A DNA stretch of 64,000 nucleotides from Actinomyces sp. oral taxon 171 str. F0337. GTDB taxonomy: Bacteria > Actinomycetota > Actinomycetes > Actinomycetales > Actinomycetaceae. Of the stretch, positions 32,847 through 42,546 are shown piece by piece. A program made the translations under genes and the position numbers. Each line of letters begins with the position of its first letter. Within the stretch, counting starts at the first letter, position 1. The notes beneath the pieces were generated by a model that was not told the origin of the DNA, made no database searches, and saw only the letters and a program-made list of their open reading frames with translations. The stretch lies in contig NZ_CP040005.1 of NCBI RefSeq assembly GCF_005696555.1, positions 2,666,001 to 2,730,000 on the forward strand. Reading direction: 5' to 3'.

Positions 32847-33368
32847 TCAGCAGAAGCAGCGCTCAGGATCCCACAGTCCGCGCTCGCGCAGTGCCTCCAG
32901 CGTGCGGTCACCGATGGGGTTGACGCCGGTCCCAGCGGCCAGGGCGTGCCCGAGCAGGGCGTGGAGGCACTTGACGCGCGTGGGCATGCCGCCGGCGGAG
33001 ACCCCCTCGATCTCTGCAACCTGCCCGAGCTCGGCGCGGCGGGCCAGGTAGTCGGCGTGGGCGGCGGTGTAGGCGGCGGCCAGCTCGGCGTCGACGGCCA
33101 GGTCGGCGTTGAAGGTCTCCATGAGGTGCTCGGCCTCCAGGGTGGAACAGCCCTTCACGGCGGCCGGGTGGGTGAGGTAGTAGCTGGTCGGGAAGGGGGT
33201 GCCGTCGTCGAGGCGCGGGGCGGTACGCACCACGGTGGGGCGCCCGCACACGCAGCGGGCCGCGATGGCGACGACACCGCGCGGCACCCGCCCCAGCTGG
33301 TCGGCCAGGGCCTCGAGGTCGGCCGACGAGACCGACTCCTTCGCCTGCGTCTGGGGGGTGGGGCTCAC
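32847..33368 (-). CDS. DUF501 family protein
   Basis: 173 residues, GTG start overlapping the ftsB stop (GTGA). GRVPRGVVAIAARCVCGRPTVVRTAPRLDDGTPFP, TSYYLTHPAAVKGCSTLEAEHLM and GMPTRVKCLHALLGHALAAG (all given in outline) are the conserved DUF501 blocks with invariant Cys and His residues that could bind a metal. Found in nearly all actinobacteria between ftsB and ppx, as here. Function unknown. Confidence 0.92.
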   Translation of the reverse strand: MSPTPQTQAKESVSSADLEALADQLGRVPRGVVAIAARCVCGRPTVVRTAPRLDDGTPFPTSYYLTHPAAVKGCSTLEAEHLMETFNADLAVDAELAAAYTAAHADYLARRAELGQVAEIEGVSAGGMPTRVKCLHALLGHALAAGTGVNPIGDRTLEALRERGLWDPERCFC

Positions 33369-34057
33369 GGGGTCTCCTTCGTCTGCGGGGTGACGGCCGG
33401 TTTCGGCGTGGTCCTGGGCGGATCCGACGGCGTCTGGTTGGGCTCCCCGGTCGGCAGCTCCTTCTGGCCGGGGTTGAGGGTCTTGCCGTCCGCCCCGTCC
33501 TTCGATCCTGCCGGTGCGGTGCTGCCGGACTGGCCGGCGGCCCGCGAGGAGTCCCGGAGCTTCTGGTACCAGGGACCGTCCTGGGAGCCCGCGCTGGCCC
33601 CGCCGCCGGCCTTGGTCTGCTTCATGGAGTCGGCGCCGACGACGACGTAGCTGGTGTCGCCGGGCATGACATAGCCGAGGCGCTCACGCACCTGGGACCG
33701 GACGTAGGTGTCGTCCTTCCACTGGGCCAGCTCGTTCTCCAGGGCGGTGGAGGTGTCGGAGGCCTCCCTGATCCTGTCGACGACGGCATCGTACTGGGCC
33801 TGCTGGGACAGGTAGGCGCGCAGGGAGGTGAAGACGACGACGAAGGCGAGCAGGCACACGACCGCCAGGATGACCACCCTGGGTGGAAGGGCCCGCTCGG
33901 GCGCCGTCGTCGGCAGCGCCCCGGACCGGGAGCGGGACGATCCGGCCCCTGATCCGGCCGCGGATGCCGCCCGTTCGGCCGGGACCTGACGGGGCCGGGC
34001 GCCGCCGGCGACGCGACGCGTCCCGGACTGGCTGGAGGAGGGGCGGCGTGGAGTCAT
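33365..34057 (-). CDS. ftsB: Septum formation initiator (FtsB/DivIC family)
   Basis: 230 residues. An Arg/Ser/Ala-rich cytoplasmic start (1-75), one membrane span (VVILAVVCLLAFVVVFTSL), then an extracytoplasmic coiled coil (YDAVVDRIREASDTSTALENELAQW in outline) and RERLGYVMPGDTSYVVVG, the FtsB signature. It bridges FtsL and FtsQ in the division complex. A ~75-residue disordered Gly/Pro/Thr tail follows. ATG 34057 is the start; the gene overlaps DUF501 downstream by 4 nt. Confidence 0.9.
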   Translation of the reverse strand: MTPRRPSSSQSGTRRVAGGARPRQVPAERAASAAGSGAGSSRSRSGALPTTAPERALPPRVVILAVVCLLAFVVVFTSLRAYLSQQAQYDAVVDRIREASDTSTALENELAQWKDDTYVRSQVRERLGYVMPGDTSYVVVGADSMKQTKAGGGASAGSQDGPWYQKLRDSSRAAGQSGSTAPAGSKDGADGKTLNPGQKELPTGEPNQTPSDPPRTTPKPAVTPQTKETP

Positions 34058-34175
34058 ACCGGCATCCTGCCTCACCAGGGCACATGAGACGGCGCACCCC
34101 ACCGGGCGCGTTGCTCACGCTTCGGTCATGAATCGCCCCTGGCGGACGCGCATACGGCAACGCTCCTCAGACGAC

Positions 34176-34213
34176 GCTTCGGGGCAGGCGGGAGAACCCG
34201 TCTGCCCCGAAGC
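34176..34213 (-). terminator. Terminator hairpin of eno
   Basis: 34176-34192 pairs with 34197-34213 with one G-T mismatch and a 4-nt loop, about 80 bp downstream of the eno stop on the minus strand and before ftsB. Confidence 0.75.
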
Positions 34214-34292
34214 GGTGGTGTGCGTCGTCGTCGAGTCGTGGCTGAGGCGTCGCGTCAGTCAGCGGCTCGACGTCGGCAGGTCGCCGTCAGGC

Positions 34293-35657
<1,365 letters not shown>

Positions 35658-35791
35658 TCAGCCTAGCGGGCCGACAACCCCACCACGAGGGCCATGGTCC
35701 TGAGGAATGCACAGTGTTCACGCCCGGCGAGAAACACTGGACGACGGCGGCCCCTCGGTTCCGCCGTCGTCCACACGGCCCTGACCGGCCC

Positions 35792-36694
35792 CTACTGGCC
35801 GTTGGTCTCGGACTGGTCGGCGCCCTGGCCGCTCTCGCCCGCGTCGCCGCCACCCTGGCCAGTTCCGATCTGCCCATCGGTCTGGCCGGAGTCGGCGGGC
35901 TGCTGACCGCCCTGCTGCTGGGGCTGCTGGTCACCACCCTGTTGTGGGGCCTGTTGCTGGGGCTGCTGGTCACCACCCTGTTGTGGAGCCTGCTGCTGGG
36001 GCTGCTGGTCACCACCCTGTTGTGGAGCCTGCTGCTGGGGCTGCTGGTCACCACCCTGTTGTGGAGCCTGCTGCGGTTGCTGGGGAGCCTGCTGCTGGCC
36101 GCCTCCGAGGGGATTGTTGGCAGATGCCAGGTTGGGATCCGTCTGGGTCAACCAGGTCTGACCCTTCGTGGAGTAGCGCGGGGAGAGATCGCCGTCGAGC
36201 GTGTCGTAGACCTTCTTCAGGTCGGCGAAGACGGGCTGAGCCTTTTGAGCCTGCTGCGGTTGCTGCCTGAGATTCTCGAGCTGGCTGCTTATGGCCACCC
36301 CCCGCAGGTAGGTGAGCGTTGAAGCCTGGCGGGGCTCGAAGCCCAGCTGTTCCTTGGCCAGCTTCACGATCTGTGCATCGGTGACGTTCAGGCCGTGGGC
36401 CTTGCCGACCTCAGCCAGGATGGGCTCCGTGATGAGGGAGCCGGCGATCTCGGACCGATTCGCACCCAGACGCTCCTGACCCGTCTGGCCGGGCACGGAG
36501 GCCATCTCCTTGACCACGACGTCGATGTCCTTCTCACTCACGACGACGGAGTGGCTGGCCCCGTCCAGGCCGGTGTAGTGCATGTCGGCCACCTGACCGG
36601 GATGGTCGGAGCAGCCGGCGAGAGCCCCGACGGCGAGGAGGAGTGCAGCGCTGGCGGTGAGGACGCGCGTGCGTGCGGCAAGGCTTCGGGTCAC
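35792..36694 (-). CDS. SurA-like lipoprotein with Gln/Pro tandem-repeat tail
   Basis: 300 residues from GTG 36694, chosen for the CAGGAG ribosome binding site; ATG 36733 is the alternative. Signal peptide ending in the lipobox ALAGC, then a helical SurA N-terminal-like chaperone region (VVVSEKDIDVVVKEMASVPG, ITEPILAEVGKAHGLNVTDA) without a following parvulin domain. The last third is a repeat APQQGGDQQPQQQ in four near-identical units, then a Gly/Gln/Asp tail. Likely an exported folding factor or surface protein; the repeat may vary between strains. Confidence 0.85.
   Translation of the reverse strand: MTRSLAARTRVLTASAALLLAVGALAGCSDHPGQVADMHYTGLDGASHSVVVSEKDIDVVVKEMASVPGQTGQERLGANRSEIAGSLITEPILAEVGKAHGLNVTDAQIVKLAKEQLGFEPRQASTLTYLRGVAISSQLENLRQQPQQAQKAQPVFADLKKVYDTLDGDLSPRYSTKGQTWLTQTDPNLASANNPLGGGQQQAPQQPQQAPQQGGDQQPQQQAPQQGGDQQPQQQAPQQGGDQQPQQQAPQQGGDQQPQQQGGQQPADSGQTDGQIGTGQGGGDAGESGQGADQSETNGQ
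35911..36085. repeat. 39-bp coding minisatellite
   Basis: Three complete 39-bp units plus partial ones at both ends inside the SurA-like lipoprotein gene; units differ by two or three bases. 39 is a multiple of 3, so copy-number change would not break the frame. Confidence 0.85.
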
Positions 36695-36826
36695 GGTCTG
36701 CTCCTGGAGGGGGATGACGCTGGAGGGCGACATGGTGTCACAGCATTTCCGCCCCCGACCCTACCGTTCCACCCGCGACGACGCACGCAGCCGGCGCATC
36801 GCTGCCCACCGGCGCGGCCCCGGCCG

Positions 36827-39800
36827 TCAGCGGCGCTTGCGGTAAGTGGTGGCCTCGGTCTCGTAGGAGCTGTCACCCTCGACGACGGCGTGCAGGAGCA
36901 CCTCGGCCCAGCGCACGACCTCCTCGCCGGACAGGGCCGCCCCACCCATGCGGTTGGTGCCCGGCGCGGGCACCACGATGGTGCGTGTGGCGGGCTTCAG
37001 CACAGTCCCCGGGTAGAGGCGCGTGACCTTCATACGCGCCGACTCGGGCAGGTCCACCGGCGCGAAGCGCACTGACTTGCCCTGGGCGACGATCTCCCGC
37101 ACCCCCAGCTCGGCGGCCAGGGCACGCAGGCGCGCCAGCGCCGCCAGGCGGGCGGTGGCCTCGGGCACGGGCCCGTAGCGGTCGGCCAGCTCCTCCAGGA
37201 CGTCGTCGACCTGCTCGCCCGAGCGCGCCGCCGCGAACTTCGTGTACGCCTCCAGGCGCAGGCGCTCGTGGGGGATGTAGTCCTCGGGGACGGTGGCGTC
37301 CACGGGCAGCTCGATGCGCAGCTCGACGTCCTCGTCGTCACCCTCCTCGAAGCCGATCGCGTCGGCGCCGGCCTTCCCGGAGCGGGCCAGGGCCTTCTTG
37401 TAGGCGGCCACGGCCTCGGAAACCATCCGCACGTACAGGTCGAAGCCGACCCCGGCGATGTGCCCGGACTGCTCTCCGCCGAGCAGGTTGCCCGAGCCGC
37501 GGATCTCCAGGTCCTTCATGGCCACCTGCATCCCGGCCCCGAGATCCGTGTTGGTGGCGATGGTGCGCAGCCGCTCCAGGGCCGTCTCGGTCAGTGGCTT
37601 GTCCGAGGGGTAGAGGAAGTAGGCGTAGGCCCGCTCCCGGCCGCGCCCCACGCGCCCGCGCAGCTGGTGGAGCTGGGACAGGCCCATGCGGTCGGCGCGG
37701 TCGACGATGAGGGTGTTGGCGTTGGACACGTCCAGCCCGGTCTCCACGATCGTGGTGCACACGAGCACATCGGTCTCCTTGCGCCAGAAGGAGTCGATGA
37801 CGGCCTCGAGCTGGTGCTCGTTCATCTGCCCGTGGGCGGTGGCCACGCGCGCCTCGGGCACCAGCTCGGCCAGGCGCGCGGCGGTGGCGTCGATGTCCTC
37901 GACCCGGTTGTGGACGAAGAACACCTGCCCCTCGCGCAGCAGCTCGCGGCGGATCGCGGCGGAGACCTGCTTGGTCTCGTAGGCGCCCACGTAGGTCAGG
38001 ATCGGGTGGCGGTCCTCGGGAGGGGTCGCCAGGGTGGACATCTCGCGCAGGCCGGTGACCGCCATCTCCAGGGTCCGCGGGATCGGGGTGGCGGACATGG
38101 ACAGGACGTCCACGTTGGTGCGCAGCGCCTTGAGGGTCTCCTTGTGCTCCACCCCGAAGCGCTGCTCCTCGTCGATGATGACCAGGCCCAGGTCCTTGAA
38201 CCTCACCTGGCCGGTGATGAGACGGTGGGTGCCGACGACGACGTCCACCGTCCCCTTCTCCAGGCCCTCGAGCACCTTGGCGGACTCGGCGGCGTCCTGG
38301 AATCGGGACAGGGCCCCCACGGTCACCGGGAAACCGGCGTAGCGCTCGGTGAAGGTCTCGGCGTGCTGGCTCACCAGCAGGGTCGTGGGCACCAGGACGG
38401 CGACCTGCTTGCCGTCCTGGACGGCCTTGAAGGCGGCGCGTACGGCGATCTCGGTCTTGCCGTAGCCGACGTCGCCGCACACGAGCCGGTCCATCGGCTG
38501 GGCCTTCTCCATGTCGGCCTTGACCTCGTCGATGGTGGAGAGCTGGTCGGGGGTCTCGGTGTAGGGGAAGGCCTCCTCCAGCTCGGTCTGCCAGGGGGAG
38601 TCGGGGCTGAAGGCGTGGCCGGTGGTGGCGGCGCGGGCGGCGTAGAGGCGCACGAGCTCCCCGGCGATCTCGCGCACGGCCTTGCGGGCCTTGGACTTGG
38701 TCTTGGCCCAGTCGGCGCCGCCCATCTTGCTCAGGGCGGGGCTGTCGCCGCCGACGTACTTGGTGACTTGGTCCAGGGCGTCGGTGGGCACCAGGAGGCG
38801 GTCGCCGGGCTGGCCGCGCTTGGAGGGGGCGTACTCGATGACGAGGTACTCGCGGGTGGCCGACGAGCGGGCCCCGCCCACGGCGCGCCGGCTCAGCTCG
38901 ATGAAGCGGCCCACCCCGTGCTGGGCGTGGACCACGAGGTCCCCGGCGTGCAGGGACAGGGGGTCCACGGAGCGGCGGGCGCGGCGGGCCGGCAGGCTGC
39001 GGCGCTCGCGGGGGCCGGCCGAGGCACGCCCGGTGAGATCGGACTCGGCGATGAGGGCCAGGCGCAGCCCCTCGGCGAGGAAGCCGTGGCCGGCGCTGGC
39101 CTGGGTGACGCGCACGACGCCGTCGCCCGGGCCGGCCGTCGCGTCACCGTCGGCGCCGGCCGAACCGTCGGTCTCACCGTCGGCGCCGGCCGATCCGTCG
39201 GTCTCATCGGCGGGGGCGGCCGGGGCGGGGGTCCAGTCGCCGTCACGGCCGAGCTCGGTGACCTCGGAGAGCTGGTCGACGATGCGGGCGGGAACGTCGC
39301 CGTCGCCCAGGAGCTGGGCCATGCGCCGGCCGGGTCCGGGCCCGTCGGTGGCCACGACGACGGTCCAGCCCTGGCGGGCCAGCCGGCCCAGGTCGGCGAC
39401 GGCCCGCTCGAGCTCGCCGCGGTAGGTGTGCGGGTCGCTGAGGTCCAGGCGGGTGGTCTCGGGGCCGGCGGCCAGGGCGGTGAAGGACCACCAGCCGCGG
39501 TTGGAGGACAGGGCCAGGGCCCGGGCCTCGGCCAGGTGGGCGAAGGCGGCGGCGGACAGGTCGACGGGGACCGTGCCGCCGGAAGCCGCCGAGGTCCAGG
39601 CGGCGGCGAGGAACTCAGTGGTGGTGGCGGTGAGGTCCTCGGCGCGCTTGCGCACCCGCTCGGGCTCCAGCAGCACCGTGAGCCGGTCCCCGACGAGGTC
39701 GAGCAGCGGGACCATCGCGTCGACCAGGACCGGGGCGAGGGACTCCATGCCCTCCACGGCGATGCCCTGGCTGATCTTCTCCAGCATGTCGGCGGCGCCG

Positions 39801-40615
39801 GGGACGGCGTCGACCAGGGCGGCGGCGCGCTCGCGCACCGCGTCGGTGAGGACCAGCTCGCGGCAAGCGGTGGCGGTCACGGCGCCCAGCGTCTCGATGG
39901 TGCGCTGGTCGGCGACGGCGAAGGAGGAGACCTCGTCGATCTCGTCGCCGAAGAAGTCCACGCGCACCGGTCTGGGCTCGGAGGGCGGGAAGACGTCGAG
40001 GATGCCACCGCGCACTGCGTACTCGCCTCGGGACTCGACCATGTCGACGCGCGTGTAGGCGGCGGCCTCCAGGCGGCGTGCGGTCTCCTCCAGGCCGACG
40101 GCAAGACCGGGGGCCAGCTGGACGGGCTCGAGCTCGCCGAGCCCGGCGATGACGGGGGCCAGAAGGGCGCGCACGGGGACGATGAGGACGCGGATCGCCC
40201 CGCCCTCCTCGGGGTGGGCCAGTCGGCGCAGGACGGACAGGCGCTGGGCGACGGTGTCGGCGCGCGGCGAGAGGCGCTCATGGGGCAGGGTCTCCCAGGC
40301 GGGCATGACGGCGACGTCCTCCGCCGGCAGGTAGCTGCGCAGGGCCAGGGCGGTCTCCTCGGCCTCGCGGCCGGTGGCGGTGACGACCAGCAGGGGCGTG
40401 CCGGGGGCCTCTGCCGCTCCGGCCGCCTGCGCGTCGTCGCCGGCGACCCGCTGGACGCCCTCCTCGCCCAGGGCCATGGCGGCCAGGACGGCGGGCCGGG
40501 CGCCCGGTGCGACGACGAGGCTGCGGTCGGAGCGCGAGCGGGAGGAGGCGGCGCGAACGGTGCGGGCGATGTCGGCGTCGGCGAGCAGCGGAGGCAGGAG
40601 CGCAGTCAGGAGCAC
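36827..40615 (-). CDS. mfd: Transcription-repair coupling factor Mfd
   Basis: 1262 residues from GTG 40615. Displaces RNA polymerase stalled at DNA lesions and recruits UvrA. Order: UvrB-like N-terminal module, polymerase-interacting CarD-like domain (about 545-575, GDLVVHAQHGVGRFIELSRR), RecG-like translocase with Walker A GDVGYGKTE (about 714-722), DEEQ box (near 813), SATPIPRTL and QLRGRVGRGR, then the TRCF C-terminal domain. A repeated acidic linker (DGSAGADGET twice, near residue 480-510) is inserted before the CarD-like domain. The 84-residue upstream frame overlaps the next gene and is excluded; the gap to it is 10 bp. Confidence 0.96.
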   Translation of the reverse strand: MLLTALLPPLLADADIARTVRAASSRSRSDRSLVVAPGARPAVLAAMALGEEGVQRVAGDDAQAAGAAEAPGTPLLVVTATGREAEETALALRSYLPAEDVAVMPAWETLPHERLSPRADTVAQRLSVLRRLAHPEEGGAIRVLIVPVRALLAPVIAGLGELEPVQLAPGLAVGLEETARRLEAAAYTRVDMVESRGEYAVRGGILDVFPPSEPRPVRVDFFGDEIDEVSSFAVADQRTIETLGAVTATACRELVLTDAVRERAAALVDAVPGAADMLEKISQGIAVEGMESLAPVLVDAMVPLLDLVGDRLTVLLEPERVRKRAEDLTATTTEFLAAAWTSAASGGTVPVDLSAAAFAHLAEARALALSSNRGWWSFTALAAGPETTRLDLSDPHTYRGELERAVADLGRLARQGWTVVVATDGPGPGRRMAQLLGDGDVPARIVDQLSEVTELGRDGDWTPAPAAPADETDGSAGADGETDGSAGADGDATAGPGDGVVRVTQASAGHGFLAEGLRLALIAESDLTGRASAGPRERRSLPARRARRSVDPLSLHAGDLVVHAQHGVGRFIELSRRAVGGARSSATREYLVIEYAPSKRGQPGDRLLVPTDALDQVTKYVGGDSPALSKMGGADWAKTKSKARKAVREIAGELVRLYAARAATTGHAFSPDSPWQTELEEAFPYTETPDQLSTIDEVKADMEKAQPMDRLVCGDVGYGKTEIAVRAAFKAVQDGKQVAVLVPTTLLVSQHAETFTERYAGFPVTVGALSRFQDAAESAKVLEGLEKGTVDVVVGTHRLITGQVRFKDLGLVIIDEEQRFGVEHKETLKALRTNVDVLSMSATPIPRTLEMAVTGLREMSTLATPPEDRHPILTYVGAYETKQVSAAIRRELLREGQVFFVHNRVEDIDATAARLAELVPEARVATAHGQMNEHQLEAVIDSFWRKETDVLVCTTIVETGLDVSNANTLIVDRADRMGLSQLHQLRGRVGRGRERAYAYFLYPSDKPLTETALERLRTIATNTDLGAGMQVAMKDLEIRGSGNLLGGEQSGHIAGVGFDLYVRMVSEAVAAYKKALARSGKAGADAIGFEEGDDEDVELRIELPVDATVPEDYIPHERLRLEAYTKFAAARSGEQVDDVLEELADRYGPVPEATARLAALARLRALAAELGVREIVAQGKSVRFAPVDLPESARMKVTRLYPGTVLKPATRTIVVPAPGTNRMGGAALSGEEVVRWAEVLLHAVVEGDSSYETEATTYRKRR

Positions 40616-40625
40616 GGCCGCGAGT

Positions 40626-41999
40626 CTAGTGACTCCCCGTCCCAGCACCACTGGCGGGCCGGACCGACCGGCCGGTGAAGGCCCGGCGGGACCAGTCCCG
40701 GCTGCGGATCCGGTTCCAGGGGTTGTCCTGCCCGGCGACGACGCCCACGCCTCCACCTGTGGTGTTGTTACGGCTCTCCAGCAGGACGGAGACCTGCGCC
40801 GAGGCCGCCATGCCGGCGATGAGCCATACGACGGTGCCGATCTGGGTGATGAAGGCGACTGTGCCATAGGCCGGGATGAGGCTGAGCAGGGCGATCTGCG
40901 CGGGGTTGGAGCGCTGGACGAAGGCCCTGGCGCCGTACACCAGGAGACCCACCATGAGAAGCGTCACGGGGACCCAGCCGAAGCGCAGCGCGGTCAGGAG
41001 CAGGTGGTTGTCGATGGAGCTGTAGCCGCCCCAGGCCACCGAGCTCCCCGACCTCTGGTAGGCCGCGGACAGCCCCAGCGGCTTGAGCTGACGCACCAGG
41101 ACGAGGATGTCGCCGCGGTAGCCGGCCGAGTCCTCCTGCTCGCGGCCGGCCGAGTCGAAGACGCCCAGGACGTAGGGCAGCAGGACGCTGCCCACGCCGA
41201 CCAGCACCGTGAGGAACCCCATCCGCCACAGGGCGGGGATATTGGTGTGCACCTGCATGAGGCTGAGGATGACGGCGATGACGGCGCAGGCGATCGCCGA
41301 GCGGGAGAAGGTCGGGATGGTCGCCCCCAGGACGAGGGCGCCGGCCGCGATCCGGTAGCCGGGCCTCCACCGTGTGGCCAGGATGAGCGGGATCCCGGCC
41401 GCCAGGCACACTCCCAGGGCGATGGGGTGACCGAAGGCGCCCTCGACGCGGGTGAGGCTGCCCCGGGCCAGGGGCGGGGACCACTCCTCGTAGAGGTTGT
41501 TGTGGACGGTGATGTAGCTGAAGGGGTTGATGGTGGTGACGGCCTCGAAGAGCGCCAGCACCGCCACCGTGATCCACACGACCGCCAGGACCTCGGCCAT
41601 GCGCCGCAGCCCGAGCCTCTCCACGAGCAGCCGTCCGGCGAGGTAGGCGGGCAGGGCACCGAAGACGACGTCGGACAGGACGTAGTTGAGCGGCGAGCCC
41701 GCGGCGACGGACAGGCCCACCAGGCACCAGGTGGTGGTGACCATGAAGTCGCCACTGGTCAGCCGCCACGAGAAACCGGGCAGGAGGGCGACGACCACCA
41801 GGAAGCAGGCCAGGGTGGCCGGAGGCACGTTGGGCTCGAAGGGGATCATCACCCACACCGGCACGAAGCCGATGGCGCCCATGACCAGGGCGGCCCCGAC
41901 GATGGGGCGGCGGTGGATGCGGTCGGCCACGAGGATGAGGGCCGCCAGGGCGGCGGCCACCATGGGGAGGACGATGAACAGGGTCCTGGCGAAGGACAT
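40626..41999 (-). CDS. O-antigen ligase/Wzy polymerase-like membrane protein
   Basis: 457 residues with 10-12 hydrophobic spans and a Wzy_C-type loop: RVEGAFGHPIALGVCLAAGI, TFSRSAIACAVIAVILSL and, in the large external loop, GYSSIDNHLLLTALRFGWVP, all typical of O-antigen ligases and polysaccharide polymerases. It probably polymerises or ligates repeat units of a surface glycan. The C-terminus ends in a basic tail. It is 10 bp upstream of mfd on the same strand and divergent from a Wzz-like gene; together they make the first of two polymerase/chain-length pairs in the window. Confidence 0.8.
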   Translation of the reverse strand: MSFARTLFIVLPMVAAALAALILVADRIHRRPIVGAALVMGAIGFVPVWVMIPFEPNVPPATLACFLVVVALLPGFSWRLTSGDFMVTTTWCLVGLSVAAGSPLNYVLSDVVFGALPAYLAGRLLVERLGLRRMAEVLAVVWITVAVLALFEAVTTINPFSYITVHNNLYEEWSPPLARGSLTRVEGAFGHPIALGVCLAAGIPLILATRWRPGYRIAAGALVLGATIPTFSRSAIACAVIAVILSLMQVHTNIPALWRMGFLTVLVGVGSVLLPYVLGVFDSAGREQEDSAGYRGDILVLVRQLKPLGLSAAYQRSGSSVAWGGYSSIDNHLLLTALRFGWVPVTLLMVGLLVYGARAFVQRSNPAQIALLSLIPAYGTVAFITQIGTVVWLIAGMAASAQVSVLLESRNNTTGGGVGVVAGQDNPWNRIRSRDWSRRAFTGRSVRPASGAGTGSH

Positions 42000-42546
42000 C
42001 GTTCCTCCCTTGTCCTGTCATGGCCGTGGCAGTGTCACGGCGTTCGATCGGTGGTTGACTCGGCGGCCGACTCTGCGGCTGACCGGCGGATGGGCTGCTG
42101 CGTCGGCGACGCCTGGACGGCCGAGGAGCCGCCGCAGGGCCGCTGTGAGAAGTACCCGGGAAGATGCTGAGAGAGCCTTCGAGGTCCTGACCGAGGTCAT
42201 GCGGATCCGGAAGAAGTCCGCCGACGTCACCCCCGGTTCGGTCGACGCCGACGTCTTCTTCACTGCTGGGACAGGAGTCCTCAGGACCCTCGCCCTTCAC
42301 ACGGTTCCGGTGAAAGACTCACCACATCGCCCACCCCCGCACGACTGAGAATTCCAGGCGTGGCCGGGGGCGCAGCGAAGGCTACTACAGTCACCGAGAC
42401 CTAAGCGTGATCTTACAGTTAGGGTTGGGCCGTAGCCTTTCAGCATCATCCGCCGGGCCATGAGGACCACCATGAGGCCCACGGTGCCCGAAAGGCCGCC
42501 AGAACCGACTGGATCCAGACCAGCCCCAGACCAGATGAGGAGCAGC
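42000..42546. other. Divergent intergenic region of the first Wzy/Wzz pair
   Basis: 547 bp with no supported gene. An 18-bp motif at 42146-42163 (TGAGAAGTACCCGGGAAG) recurs with one change at 51856-51873, upstream of the second Wzz-like gene. An AT-richer patch around 42385-42430 may be the plus-strand promoter. Confidence 0.55.

Noticed and set aside
37268..40678. Very long open frame antisense to mfd
   Set aside because: High-GC genes produce long shadow frames; the product is Gly/Ala/Val/His-rich without domains, while mfd on the other strand is complete.
42018..42263. Small minus-strand frame between the Wzy- and Wzz-like genes
   Set aside because: No ribosome binding site and no resemblance to any family; it lies in the divergent regulatory region.
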